A stretch of 64,000 nt of DNA from Flavobacteriales bacterium (GTDB taxonomy: Bacteria > Bacteroidota > Bacteroidia > Flavobacteriales > Flavobacteriaceae), in assembly GCA_018335925.1 (NCBI GenBank), contig JAGXRF010000082.1, forward strand, positions 62,001 through 126,000, written 5' to 3'. This document shows, piece by piece, positions 26,704 to 35,373 of the stretch (its first letter is position 1; every line of letters begins with the position of its first letter). The notes beneath the pieces were generated by a model. That model had not been told where the DNA came from, did no database searches, and saw only the letters and a program-made list of their open reading frames with translations. Position numbers and translations under genes: made by a program.

Positions 26704-26725
26704 CTATACAACACCTATACGAAAA
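26704..26725 (+). promoter_or_regulatory. CTATAC direct-repeat element, copy 2
   Basis: CTATACAA, two bases, CCTATACGAAAA, with both CTATAC units 11 bp apart; 20 of 22 bases match the element at 10556-10577. It lies 148 bases before the -7-like box, against 159 for copy 1: a difference of 11 bp, one helical turn. Confidence 0.6.
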
Positions 26726-26801
26726 CGATTTAATAACCCTTATAATACTTTTAAAATCACTGAAAACACTAACAAAATCTAATATAAAAACAAATTTATG
26801 G

Positions 26802-26859
26802 TTGTATAGTTTCTATAACTTGCAATTATCAGATAGTTAACAAAGTAATACTAAATTTA
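26802..26859 (+). promoter_or_regulatory. Regulated promoter of the secreted binding-protein gene
   Basis: TTGTATAG (26802-26809) and TAAATTTA (26852-26859) are exactly 50 bases apart start to start, as at 10665/10715, with TGCAA conserved between them at the same offset. An extra CTATAAC occurs at 26813-26819, 11 bp after TTGTATAG. The expected transcription start is near 26865, giving a short leader. Confidence 0.55.
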
Positions 26860-26895
26860 CAATTCATCAATAATAATCTTTAAATTTTAGGAAAT

Positions 26896-28677
26896 ATGAA
26901 AAAAATTACGTTTTTGATTTCGATTTTCTCCTTCATGATGGGAATGTCGCAAAATTTAATCATCAATGGTGATTTCCAAAATGGAACAACAGGCTGGTCG
27001 GGTAATGCAGCAAATGTAGTTTGTCAGGCTAGTAATTGCTACAATAGTGCTGTAGTAAATACTGCTGGTAATCCATGGGATGTAAACTTAAGTTATGTAT
27101 TAAATATTCCAACTGTAGGAGTAAATTACCAGTTAATTTTTACTGCATGGTCAAACGTTAACAGACCATTAATTGCAGGGATTGGTTTAAATCAAGATCC
27201 ATGGACCAATACAACCCAAACCGTAAACTTAACTTCTGCACAACAAACTTTTACGTTAAACTTAACATCTAATTTTTCAAGTGCTACTAGTCGAATTATT
27301 TTTGATATGGGAAATGCAATTGGAGAAGTTAATATTGACAATGTCATTTTACAACTGGCACCAAGTACTCCTAGTCAATTACCATTACTTTTAGATTTTG
27401 AAACTGCTTCACAATTTACTTTTTCAGGTTTTGAAGGCTTAGCAAGTGCAACTGTTGTAGCAGATCCGGTTTCTGGTGGAACTAACGGAAATGGTTTTAG
27501 ATTACAAAACCAAACAAGTGGAAATCCATGGCAAGGTGCTGAAGTAGTTTTATCAGGAAATAAAAGAGTACGTTTAACTACTAACAAAACCATGCAGGTA
27601 GATGTTTATTCTACACAAGCCTTTAATTTATTATTAAAAGTAGAAGTAGGAGCTGCTGCATCTGCAACTGCTGCATCTTATACCACACCAGGTCAGTGGC
27701 AAACTTTAACCTTTAATTTTACTGTACCTATGGATGGAACTGGAGTAGCAAATGGAGACTACCAAAAAATAGTGTTCTTTGGTGGTTGGAACGCAACGAA
27801 TAACGGATTTGTAGCACCTTCTAACTTTGCTTACCATGTAGATAACATTAGAGGAGAAGAAGGAAATGTAGGCCCACCACCGGCACCAACCGTTGCTGCA
27901 CCAACTCCTCCTGCAAGACCTGCTGCTGATGTTAAGTCTATTTTTAGTGATGCTTACGCTCCAATTTCAACTATTGGATATACAGGAAATGATAATACTT
28001 TCGATAACTCATGGTGTGGTGCAACTACAACTTTGGTTCAAATTGCTGGTAATAATACCCACATGGTTACAGGCCTAGGGTGTGAGGGTGTAACTTTTAT
28101 TGATGGTAGATTTGACGCTACAACATTTACACACTTTCACATTGATATGTGGACTCCAACTGCAACTTTAGACAAGAGTTTTAACGTGAAATTTTCAAAC
28201 TGGAATGGCGGAGCAGGAGAAGCAAATGCCATTGAATTTTCTATAAACAACGGAAACCTATTGACCAATCCTAATACTGGAAATTGGTATTCATTCGATA
28301 TTCCTTTGTCAGCTTTTACACCAATCACTAATGCAAACAGAAATGATATTGTACAGTTTGTAATAACTTCTGACTTAGGAACTGTATATTATGACAACTT
28401 ATATTTACACAAAAACACGGTGTTAAGTGTAAATGAATTTGATGTAAACAACAAAGTTACCATTTACCCAAATCCGGCAAATAGCATCATCAATTTAAAT
28501 GCAAAACACAATATTGAACAAGTTGCTATATTTAATATCACCGGACAACAAATTTTGGTAACGCAACCAAATATTGCAGAAACTAGTATTGATGTAAGTA
28601 ACTTTAACTCTGGCATTTATTTGGTGAAAACTTTAGTAAATGGGGTGGAAAACACTACCAAATTCGTGAAAAACTAA
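26896..28677 (+). CDS. Secreted non-catalytic multi-CBM protein with T9SS sorting tail
   Basis: A 593-residue protein with SPI signal (1-18). A CBM4/9-like N-terminal domain (about 19-155, starting NLIINGDFQNGTTGW) is followed by a second jelly-roll-like domain (about 165-325) and a Pro/Ala linker. A third domain beginning VKSIFSDAY is shared with the lipoprotein at 14026. The type IX sorting tail (about 515-593) contains KVTIYPNPANSIINL. No hydrolase motif is visible, so a role in binding or presenting glucan at the surface is inferred. It has its own promoter, twin to the one at 10665, and ends at a strong terminator before the regulator gene. Confidence 0.8.
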   Translation: MKKITFLISIFSFMMGMSQNLIINGDFQNGTTGWSGNAANVVCQASNCYNSAVVNTAGNPWDVNLSYVLNIPTVGVNYQLIFTAWSNVNRPLIAGIGLNQDPWTNTTQTVNLTSAQQTFTLNLTSNFSSATSRIIFDMGNAIGEVNIDNVILQLAPSTPSQLPLLLDFETASQFTFSGFEGLASATVVADPVSGGTNGNGFRLQNQTSGNPWQGAEVVLSGNKRVRLTTNKTMQVDVYSTQAFNLLLKVEVGAAASATAASYTTPGQWQTLTFNFTVPMDGTGVANGDYQKIVFFGGWNATNNGFVAPSNFAYHVDNIRGEEGNVGPPPAPTVAAPTPPARPAADVKSIFSDAYAPISTIGYTGNDNTFDNSWCGATTTLVQIAGNNTHMVTGLGCEGVTFIDGRFDATTFTHFHIDMWTPTATLDKSFNVKFSNWNGGAGEANAIEFSINNGNLLTNPNTGNWYSFDIPLSAFTPITNANRNDIVQFVITSDLGTVYYDNLYLHKNTVLSVNEFDVNNKVTIYPNPANSIINLNAKHNIEQVAIFNITGQQILVTQPNIAETSIDVSNFNSGIYLVKTLVNGVENTTKFVKN

Positions 28678-28702
28678 TATTTCCTTTCAGTTTATATTTT
28701 TT

Positions 28703-28737
28703 ACCCTGCAACTAAAATTTGGTTGCAGGGTTTTTTA
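28703..28737 (+). terminator. Terminator of the multi-CBM gene
   Basis: A perfect 10-bp stem (ACCCTGCAAC / GTTGCAGGGT) with a nine-base loop, followed by six T residues, 26 bases after the stop codon. Confidence 0.9.
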
Positions 28738-28776
28738 TTGTAAAAAAACTTTTAAATTAGAGGAAAATTAACTCCG

Positions 28777-31569
28777 TTGAAGATTAAAGTACTCTTATCC
28801 CTTTTTTTGTGTTCCTTGGGGTTGGTAGCTCAAGAACTACCTCCAATATCTAATTACGCTCCTACAGCCTATCTTGGTGGAATTCAAAATTGGAGTATTA
28901 CGCAAAATGAAAATCATAAAATTTTCTTTGCAAACAACGAAGGTCTATTAGTGTTTAATGGCTCCAAATGGAAGTTGTTTCCTAGCAATAACGAAAGTAT
29001 TTTACGTTCTGTACACAGTTATCAAGGGAAAATTTATAGTGGTGCTTATATGGATTTTGGGTATTGGACTAAAAACTCACATGGCTCTTGGAAATACCAA
29101 AGCATCAGTACTTCTTTCAAAAACAAATTACTAGATGATGAACAATTTTGGGGAATCATTTCTTATCAAAAATGGGTATTATTTCAGTCTCTTCAACGTA
29201 TTTATATTTACAATACCGAAAAAAAATCAATAAAAATAATTGAGCCTAGCTCTGCTATTTTCAAAATGTATCAAGTAGGTGAACGGATTTTTTACCAATC
29301 TAATGAAGGAATTTTTGAAATTGAAAACGCAACTAGTAAACTGTTCTTAACCAAAGAGCAAATCCAAAACAACAAAATAGTTTCTATCTTACTGCAAAAT
29401 GAACAATTAGTTTTTGTTACCCAAAACAAAGGAATGTTTGTACTGCAAAACAACCAAATAGTCCCTAAGAAAACCTTTGCAGACAATTTACTTCAAACCG
29501 GAAGTGTGTATTGTGCAACCAAATTGCACAACAACCAAATTGCTTTAGGAACCATTTCTCAAGGACTTGTAATTGTGAAAGATAATGGGGATTTGGCACA
29601 TCATATTACCCAAAATAATGGCATTAGTAACAATACTATTTTATCGTTATTTGAAGATAAAGACAAAAACTTATGGTTAGGATTAGATAATGGTATTGAT
29701 TGTATTAACATGAATTCAAAAATTCAAAAATATGCTAACCATACCGGGATTTTAGGCACAGTATATACTTCAATCGTTTACCAAAACAAGCTCTACATAG
29801 GAACCAATCAAGGCTTGTTTTCAAGTAGTTTATATGGGCCTGACGATTTTAGTTTGGTTAATGGAACCAAAGGCCAAGTTTGGTCATTATTTATTCATGA
29901 CGGCATCTTGTTTTGTGGGCACGACTTGGGAACTTTTATCATTAACGAAAACCAAAGCAGCCATATTTACGACTATAGTGGCACCTGGAAATTTGAAATC
30001 AAAGAAGATGAAATTATTCAAGGAAACTACTACGGTTTATCAGTGCTTAAAAAAATAGATGAAAAATGGCAGTTTCACCGAAAATTAAATGGTTTTAATT
30101 ACTCCTGTCGTTTTTTTGAAATAACTCCAAACAATGATATTTTGGTAAGTCATGAATATCGTGGCTTATACCGATTAGTTTTGACTCCCGATTGGACTAA
30201 AGTAAAGGAAATAAAGGTATTTACCCAACCTAAAAAAGGGAAAAATGCAAGCTTAGAAACTTTTAACAATCACATTTACTACGCTTCTCAAGAAGGTGTT
30301 TTTAAATACAATAACAACAATAAAACTTTTGAAAAATCAGAGAGTATCAGTTCCATTTTCAACAATCAAGAATATGTAACCGGGAAAATGGTTTCGGACA
30401 AATCAAAATACTTGTGGTTCTTTACCAAAAATTATTTGCACTATTTTTCTAAAAGCAAACTTTCAGAAGAATTAAACAAAAATAGCATTCCTATTTCCTC
30501 TTCATTAACCAACTCCATGCCTGGCTATGAAAATATCTTCGAGATAAGAGAAAATGAGTTTTTAATTGGCACTACAGATGGGTATTACATTCTAAAAAAT
30601 GAAGATGCTAAGAATCAAAGCTATCGTGTTTATCTGAATAGCGTTAGTGCAAATACACTTGAAAATGAAGTTTTTTCGATGAGTTTGGAGGAAAAAGGTA
30701 ACTTAAAACACCACCAAAACAATATACATTTTTCGTTTCACGTACCTGAATATGACAGCTATATTAACTCCGAATACCAATATATTTTAGAAGGTTTTCA
30801 GGAAAAATGGAGCAATTGGTCCCCACAAACGGAAGTGAGTTTTGAAAACTTACAACCTGGCACTTATACTTTTAAAGTTAAAGCAAAGGTTTCTAATGCA
30901 GAAACTGAAAATACTATTTCTTACAGTTTTGAAATTCTAAAGCCTTGGTATTTTAGTCATTTGGCAATTTTAATCTATATTTTACTATCTATTGCATTGG
31001 TTGCTTATGTAAACCATCTTTACAGAAGCTATTACCATCAAAAACATCAAAAAATTATTGCAGAAAACAATTTGTTGCTTGAATTAAAAGAATTGGAGAA
31101 CCAAAAGGAAATCATGAAAATTAAAAATGAACAGTTGGTGCAAGATGTAGATAAGAAGAACAAAGAGCTTGCTGTTTCCACCATGAACTTGATTAAAAAA
31201 GATGAATTACTCAAAATCATCAAAGAAGATTTGAAAAAAACTTCAGAAAACAATGCCTCTAGAAATATCAAATCGGTAATAAGCACCATCAACAAAACAG
31301 TTTCAGAAGACGACACTTGGAACGTGTTTAAAGAAGCTTTTGATAAAGCAGATAATGGTTTTATCAAAAAAATTAAAATTGCACACCCTAGTTTAACTCC
31401 AAACGACCTCAGATTGTGTGCTTATTTGCGTTTAAACCTATCTTCTAAAGAAATAGCACCATTACTAAACATTTCGGTAAGAAGTGTGGAAATCAAGCGA
31501 TATCGCTTACGTAAAAAAATGGACTTATCGCACGACCAAGGATTGGTAGAGTATATTTTATCAATTTAA
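28777..31569 (+). CDS. SusR-like transmembrane regulator (propeller, Y_Y_Y, HTH)
   Basis: A 930-residue protein with a signal peptide (MKIKVLLSLFLCSLGLVAQ). A periplasmic beta-propeller (about 25-640) has repeats such as NLWLGLDNGIDCI and LYIGTNQGLF. Next come a Y_Y_Y domain (about 650-725), one membrane helix (about 727-750) and a coiled coil (about 755-830). A C-terminal LuxR/GerE-like helix-turn-helix (about 870-930) contains LTPNDLRLCAYLRLNLSSKEIAPLLN. No kinase or receiver domain is present. Such proteins sense oligosaccharides in the periplasm and activate nearby polysaccharide genes. Start is TTG at 28777; no in-frame ATG gives the signal peptide. It overlaps the convergent arfB gene by four bases. 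Confidence 0.85.
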   Translation: MKIKVLLSLFLCSLGLVAQELPPISNYAPTAYLGGIQNWSITQNENHKIFFANNEGLLVFNGSKWKLFPSNNESILRSVHSYQGKIYSGAYMDFGYWTKNSHGSWKYQSISTSFKNKLLDDEQFWGIISYQKWVLFQSLQRIYIYNTEKKSIKIIEPSSAIFKMYQVGERIFYQSNEGIFEIENATSKLFLTKEQIQNNKIVSILLQNEQLVFVTQNKGMFVLQNNQIVPKKTFADNLLQTGSVYCATKLHNNQIALGTISQGLVIVKDNGDLAHHITQNNGISNNTILSLFEDKDKNLWLGLDNGIDCINMNSKIQKYANHTGILGTVYTSIVYQNKLYIGTNQGLFSSSLYGPDDFSLVNGTKGQVWSLFIHDGILFCGHDLGTFIINENQSSHIYDYSGTWKFEIKEDEIIQGNYYGLSVLKKIDEKWQFHRKLNGFNYSCRFFEITPNNDILVSHEYRGLYRLVLTPDWTKVKEIKVFTQPKKGKNASLETFNNHIYYASQEGVFKYNNNNKTFEKSESISSIFNNQEYVTGKMVSDKSKYLWFFTKNYLHYFSKSKLSEELNKNSIPISSSLTNSMPGYENIFEIRENEFLIGTTDGYYILKNEDAKNQSYRVYLNSVSANTLENEVFSMSLEEKGNLKHHQNNIHFSFHVPEYDSYINSEYQYILEGFQEKWSNWSPQTEVSFENLQPGTYTFKVKAKVSNAETENTISYSFEILKPWYFSHLAILIYILLSIALVAYVNHLYRSYYHQKHQKIIAENNLLLELKELENQKEIMKIKNEQLVQDVDKKNKELAVSTMNLIKKDELLKIIKEDLKKTSENNASRNIKSVISTINKTVSEDDTWNVFKEAFDKADNGFIKKIKIAHPSLTPNDLRLCAYLRLNLSSKEIAPLLNISVRSVEIKRYRLRKKMDLSHDQGLVEYILSI

Positions 31570-31964
31570 AAATTCTTTTTTCGCGAGTTCTTTAACTCTG
31601 AAATCCGTTTTTTAGATTGTAACCGCTTTTCTTTAACTGCTTTTGGAACTTTGGTTGCTACTCTTTTTTTAGGCTCTTTAAAAGCGTTTTCAAGAATGGT
31701 AAAAAACTTTTGAATAGCGTCTTTTTTGTTAGAAAATTGACTCCTGCTATTTTGTGAGCTAATTCGTAAAACGCCTTCTTCATTAATCAAAGAAGCTACT
31801 TTAAGAAGGATTCTCTCTTTTTCTACCTCAGAAAAACAACTGCTTTTGCTTACCTCCCATCTTAACTGAATCTTAGAGGAAACTTTATTCACGTGTTGCC
31901 CTCCTGCCCCACTACTTCGTACAGCTGTAAAGGTGACTTCTTTTAAAATTGCTTCAAAATTCAT
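31566..31964 (-). CDS. arfB: Alternative ribosome-rescue factor ArfB (peptidyl-tRNA hydrolase)
   Basis: A 132-residue protein with the release-factor GGQ motif in RSSGAGGQHVNKVSSKIQLR and a basic C-terminal tail (KRVATKVPKAVKEKRLQSKK). The tail enters the mRNA channel of stalled ribosomes. This is the ArfB/YaeJ family. Length is close to the usual 140. It overlaps the upstream fusion gene by four bases and the convergent regulator gene by four, so it is the last gene of the leftward operon. Confidence 0.92.
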   Translation of the reverse strand: MNFEAILKEVTFTAVRSSGAGGQHVNKVSSKIQLRWEVSKSSCFSEVEKERILLKVASLINEEGVLRISSQNSRSQFSNKKDAIQKFFTILENAFKEPKKRVATKVPKAVKEKRLQSKKRISELKNSRKKNF

Positions 31965-34075
31965 GACGGTTGGTGGGCTGGTTTTAGTAAATCATTAACC
32001 GTTTTTACCGGGTTAAAAATACTCAGCGGAATTTCAACAAAAATACTAATCCAATTGGCCATAGAGCCATTCCACAAACCAGGTAGTTCATATGCCAATA
32101 ACGTTTTGCCATTTTTAGATTTTTCTACCACAAAGCCTGCATTTGGATTGGTAAATTCGTTTAAGTTAAATGGAATTCCTGCATAGTTTTTCATACCACA
32201 AACCAAATCCACCGGATTAAAATGGGTAGAGGCTTCCAAAACTTCTTTTTGGTTAATTTTCGTTAAATCTACTTGGGCTTTTTCTACAATCTGTAAAGAT
32301 GTGTTTCCTTTTTGGTCCATCACCCAAAAAGGCCCTCCTCCAGGCTCTCCTTCATTTTTAACCATTCCACACACCCGAATAGGTCGATTTAATCGCTCCA
32401 ACAAATGGTCGATTTTGTATTCTTTGGTATATTTAAAAAAGTCTTCTGCCAATGCAATTTGTAACTGTTGGGTAATAAAACTCTCCGCTTCTTTAATCAC
32501 TTGAACACTAACCTCAACCGCTTTTAACTGATTTATGTAGTGAAAAATCTTTTGCTGCCAATATAAAAGAATTCCTGCCAAAGCTTTTTTGTACAACATT
32601 TCTTGTTGCTTGTGGTTGTGCGAAACATTATCGATGTTTTTGATAAAAACCACATCTGCATCTAATTGATTTAAGTTTTGTAGCAAAGCTCCGTGCCCGG
32701 AAGGTCGAAAAATCAATTTGCCTACTTCATCTGTCAATGGTTTCCAATCTTTTCCAAAAGCTATGGTGTCGGTACTTTTTTCTTGATAGGTATACCTTAT
32801 CGTGATATGTGTTTGGGTATCTCTTTCTAATTTAGGCTTCCATTCGTTGGCAACTTCTTTAAATAACTGTTCGTGGTCCTGTGTGATGGTAAAGTGCAAA
32901 AACGATCGATCTTGATTGGTAGCATACACGGTTGCTTCTACCAAATGCTCCTCCAATGGAGTAGCAAAATGGGTTGGATATTGATGAAAAGGCAAAACCG
33001 CTTTTGGCTTGTTGATGTAGTTAAATTGAGGTGCATACAACAACTCTTTTATCAAATAAAAATCTTTAAAATCCTTATCGAGCAATGCAAAATTTTCAAC
33101 TACTTGCGAGGTGTGTTGTAACAAATCTTGGTAAAACGGAAATTTTTCTTTTCCTATCAAAAATATCGAAAGTTGTTGGTTGTTGCTTCTGTTAATGTAT
33201 GCATTAATGGTTTCTTGGCCCAACTTAAAATCACGGATAAACTCAATTAAAAATTGAAACATTCTGCTTGCTGCTCCAGAGGCAGGGATGAATTTCTTTA
33301 CTTTTAACTTTTGCAAATTTTCCTTGTAAAACTGGGCATAAAAATGAGCTTCCTCCTCATTTAAAGGATGAATCCCATCATTTATCGTAGCAGGTTTTAC
33401 TAAATGTGCAGGATGAATCCCTCTTTGGATGTATTGAAAATGTTCTTTAATGTAAAAAACCGATACCCCATGAGCTTCTAACTCCAATAATTGATTTCCG
33501 TTTAATCCGATTTCTTTGGCAACTTTAACCTTTTCCAACCATTGCAAAGCTTTTTCAAATCGCTTTTCTTGGTTTCCAGATAATACTACATAAGGTTTGC
33601 TATTTTCTTCTAATTTTTGTTTAAAAAATGCGAAAGATTCACTTCTTTCATTGGGTTTGTCTCGCAAATCATCCGCTTCCCACGGCACATCTACATCGGT
33701 TAAAAAATAAAAGTCGTAATGTAATTGTTCTACTGCATCTTCTAACCAAGACTCGGCATAGCCGTAGTACATTTCTGAATAAGTTTTGGTAACCAATGCA
33801 TCCGTATCTAAAAACAACCATTGGTTAGCTTTGGCTACTGCTTCATTTTCTGCTTTAAGATGACCAACAGCTATTGCTTTTAAATCTTCTATCGTACATA
33901 TTTGGTTAGTTTTATCCCATTTTAGTTGCAAAAACTCTCGGGCATATTCAGGAACCCATTCTGTTTGAAAATGAGCTGCCAATTGTTTGGCTAAAGTGGT
34001 TTTTCCGGTGCTTTCCGGACCGTAAAAAACTATTTTTAGGAGTTGGTTGTTGACTTGTTTAAAAATTTCTTCCAT
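31961..34075 (-). CDS. NadR-like ribosylnicotinamide kinase fused to DUF4301
   Basis: A 704-residue protein. Residues 1-185 are a P-loop kinase of the NadR type (IVFYGPESTGKTTLA at about 15-29, then WVPEYAREFL), which phosphorylates nicotinamide riboside to NMN. From about 190 onward the sequence is DUF4301 (AHGVSVFYIKEHFQYIQRGI, PATINDGIHPL, RPSGHGALLQNLNQLDADVV). KFIPASGAASRMF resembles the glycine-rich motif of nucleotidyltransferases. The two are normally separate neighbouring genes. The pnuC transporter gene overlaps the 5' end by 40 bases, which supports a role in NAD salvage. The reading frame is continuous through the junction. Confidence 0.8.
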   Translation of the reverse strand: MEEIFKQVNNQLLKIVFYGPESTGKTTLAKQLAAHFQTEWVPEYAREFLQLKWDKTNQICTIEDLKAIAVGHLKAENEAVAKANQWLFLDTDALVTKTYSEMYYGYAESWLEDAVEQLHYDFYFLTDVDVPWEADDLRDKPNERSESFAFFKQKLEENSKPYVVLSGNQEKRFEKALQWLEKVKVAKEIGLNGNQLLELEAHGVSVFYIKEHFQYIQRGIHPAHLVKPATINDGIHPLNEEEAHFYAQFYKENLQKLKVKKFIPASGAASRMFQFLIEFIRDFKLGQETINAYINRSNNQQLSIFLIGKEKFPFYQDLLQHTSQVVENFALLDKDFKDFYLIKELLYAPQFNYINKPKAVLPFHQYPTHFATPLEEHLVEATVYATNQDRSFLHFTITQDHEQLFKEVANEWKPKLERDTQTHITIRYTYQEKSTDTIAFGKDWKPLTDEVGKLIFRPSGHGALLQNLNQLDADVVFIKNIDNVSHNHKQQEMLYKKALAGILLYWQQKIFHYINQLKAVEVSVQVIKEAESFITQQLQIALAEDFFKYTKEYKIDHLLERLNRPIRVCGMVKNEGEPGGGPFWVMDQKGNTSLQIVEKAQVDLTKINQKEVLEASTHFNPVDLVCGMKNYAGIPFNLNEFTNPNAGFVVEKSKNGKTLLAYELPGLWNGSMANWISIFVEIPLSIFNPVKTVNDLLKPAHQPS

Positions 34076-34659
34076 TGTATATATCCGGCAATTGCCAGTA
34101 TTAAAAACACCAAATATTGAATACTAGTAATAGTGTAACCTTTTAGAAAATAAAGCGGAATGGATAAAACATTTCCAATAATCCAAAAAATCCAATGCTC
34201 TATTTTTCTTTTGGCCATAGCCAACATTGCTACCATGAATAAACCGGTAGTAAATGTGTCTACATAACTATACCAATTGGTAAATTTATCAAAAAATAAG
34301 TAAACCAATACGATAAATACGATGGTAATACTAAAAAATAACCCATAATTAACCCATTCTTTACGGCTAGCATGTTGTATTGGGAACTCCATCTTTTTAC
34401 CTTTCTTTTGCATCCACCAATACCACCCCAAAATGCTTAAAATGGTATAATAACCATTTACCAACATATCACCAAATAAACTCCATTGCCATAACAAATA
34501 CACATAAATAGAGGTGCTGATAATTCCGGTTGGATATACCAAAATATGGTTTTGCTTGGCTAAATACACACTAAAAACCCCGAACAAAAAAGCTACTATT
34601 TCCAAAGTAACGGAAAGTTGGTCGTGCCCCTCATAAGCTTGAAAAAGAAAATCCCACAT
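34036..34659 (-). CDS. pnuC: Nicotinamide riboside transporter PnuC
   Basis: A 207-residue membrane protein with seven or so helices. It has PnuC motifs: a tryptophan-rich N-terminal half (LLWQWSLFGDMLVNGYYTIL, then GWYWW) and W-x-x-Y in TNWYSYVDTF. PnuC moves nicotinamide riboside by facilitated diffusion, with phosphorylation by NadR providing trapping. The NadR-kinase fusion gene overlaps its 3' end by 40 bases. Confidence 0.9.
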   Translation of the reverse strand: MWDFLFQAYEGHDQLSVTLEIVAFLFGVFSVYLAKQNHILVYPTGIISTSIYVYLLWQWSLFGDMLVNGYYTILSILGWYWWMQKKGKKMEFPIQHASRKEWVNYGLFFSITIVFIVLVYLFFDKFTNWYSYVDTFTTGLFMVAMLAMAKRKIEHWIFWIIGNVLSIPLYFLKGYTITSIQYLVFLILAIAGYIQWKKFLNKSTTNS

Positions 34660-34662
34660 GGT

Positions 34663-35373
34663 TTAAAATTTTTGAAGTTCTAAAGCAGTTCCAATCACCA
34701 CAAAAGTAGCTCCAGCTTCATAATATTGTTCAACTTCTAACTTGTTTTTGATGCCTCCACCAACCAAAATAGGCACAGAAATACGGGAAGAAACTTCTTT
34801 AACCATTGCTAAAGGAACGGCTTGACTTGCTCCGCTCCCTGCTTCTAAATACACCAATTGATGGCCAAACCAAATGCCAACCTGGGCATGCTGGTAGGCA
34901 TTTTCTAAATCAGTTCTAGATAAAGGAGTCGTATTAGTTACTTGTTGAACGGTAGTAGGTTGGCTGCTTTCTATTAACAAGTAAGTAGTCGGAATAATTT
35001 CTACATTGGTTGCAGCCAACGTAGTGACCGATTGCAATTGTTTTTCGATTAAATATGACGGATTTCTGCCAGATAGTAATTGTAAAAACAAAATAGCATC
35101 TGCCTCAGTTGAAATCTGTTGGGCATCTGCAGGAAAAATTACCACCGGAGTAGTCGTATTTTTCTTTAAAAAGCTCACCAATGCATGAGGTGACTGGGTA
35201 TTTTCCTGACTTCCTCCTACCAACAACATAAATGGTTGGTGTTCTTCTATTTTTTGCAGCCATGCCTGCATGTGTTGTAAATCTACCTTGTCTGGATCTA
35301 ACAAAAACACCAAATGTTTTTCTCTGTTGGCATAGGCATTTTGTATTTGATGATATAATTCGCTTTTTCTCAT
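34663..35373 (-). CDS. Geranylgeranylglyceryl phosphate synthase-like (PcrB/GGGPS family)
   Basis: A 236-residue TIM barrel of the GGGPS/PcrB family: HLVFLLDPDK near the N-terminus, YLEAGSGAS in the middle and the phosphate-binding VPILVGGGIK then VVIGTALE at the end. Bacteroidota enzymes of this group make prenylglyceryl phosphates from glycerol-1-phosphate, though the product here cannot be read off. ATG at 35373 is chosen because it gives a four-base overlap with the phosphopantetheinyl transferase stop; TTG at 35388 is less likely. Confidence 0.88.
   Translation of the reverse strand: MRKSELYHQIQNAYANREKHLVFLLDPDKVDLQHMQAWLQKIEEHQPFMLLVGGSQENTQSPHALVSFLKKNTTTPVVIFPADAQQISTEADAILFLQLLSGRNPSYLIEKQLQSVTTLAATNVEIIPTTYLLIESSQPTTVQQVTNTTPLSRTDLENAYQHAQVGIWFGHQLVYLEAGSGASQAVPLAMVKEVSSRISVPILVGGGIKNKLEVEQYYEAGATFVVIGTALELQKF

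Noticed and set aside
10320..31569. The glucan locus as an island integrated at tRNA-Leu
   Set aside because: It does start just after the tRNA 3' end, but I found no integrase and no repeat of the tRNA 3' end on the far side.
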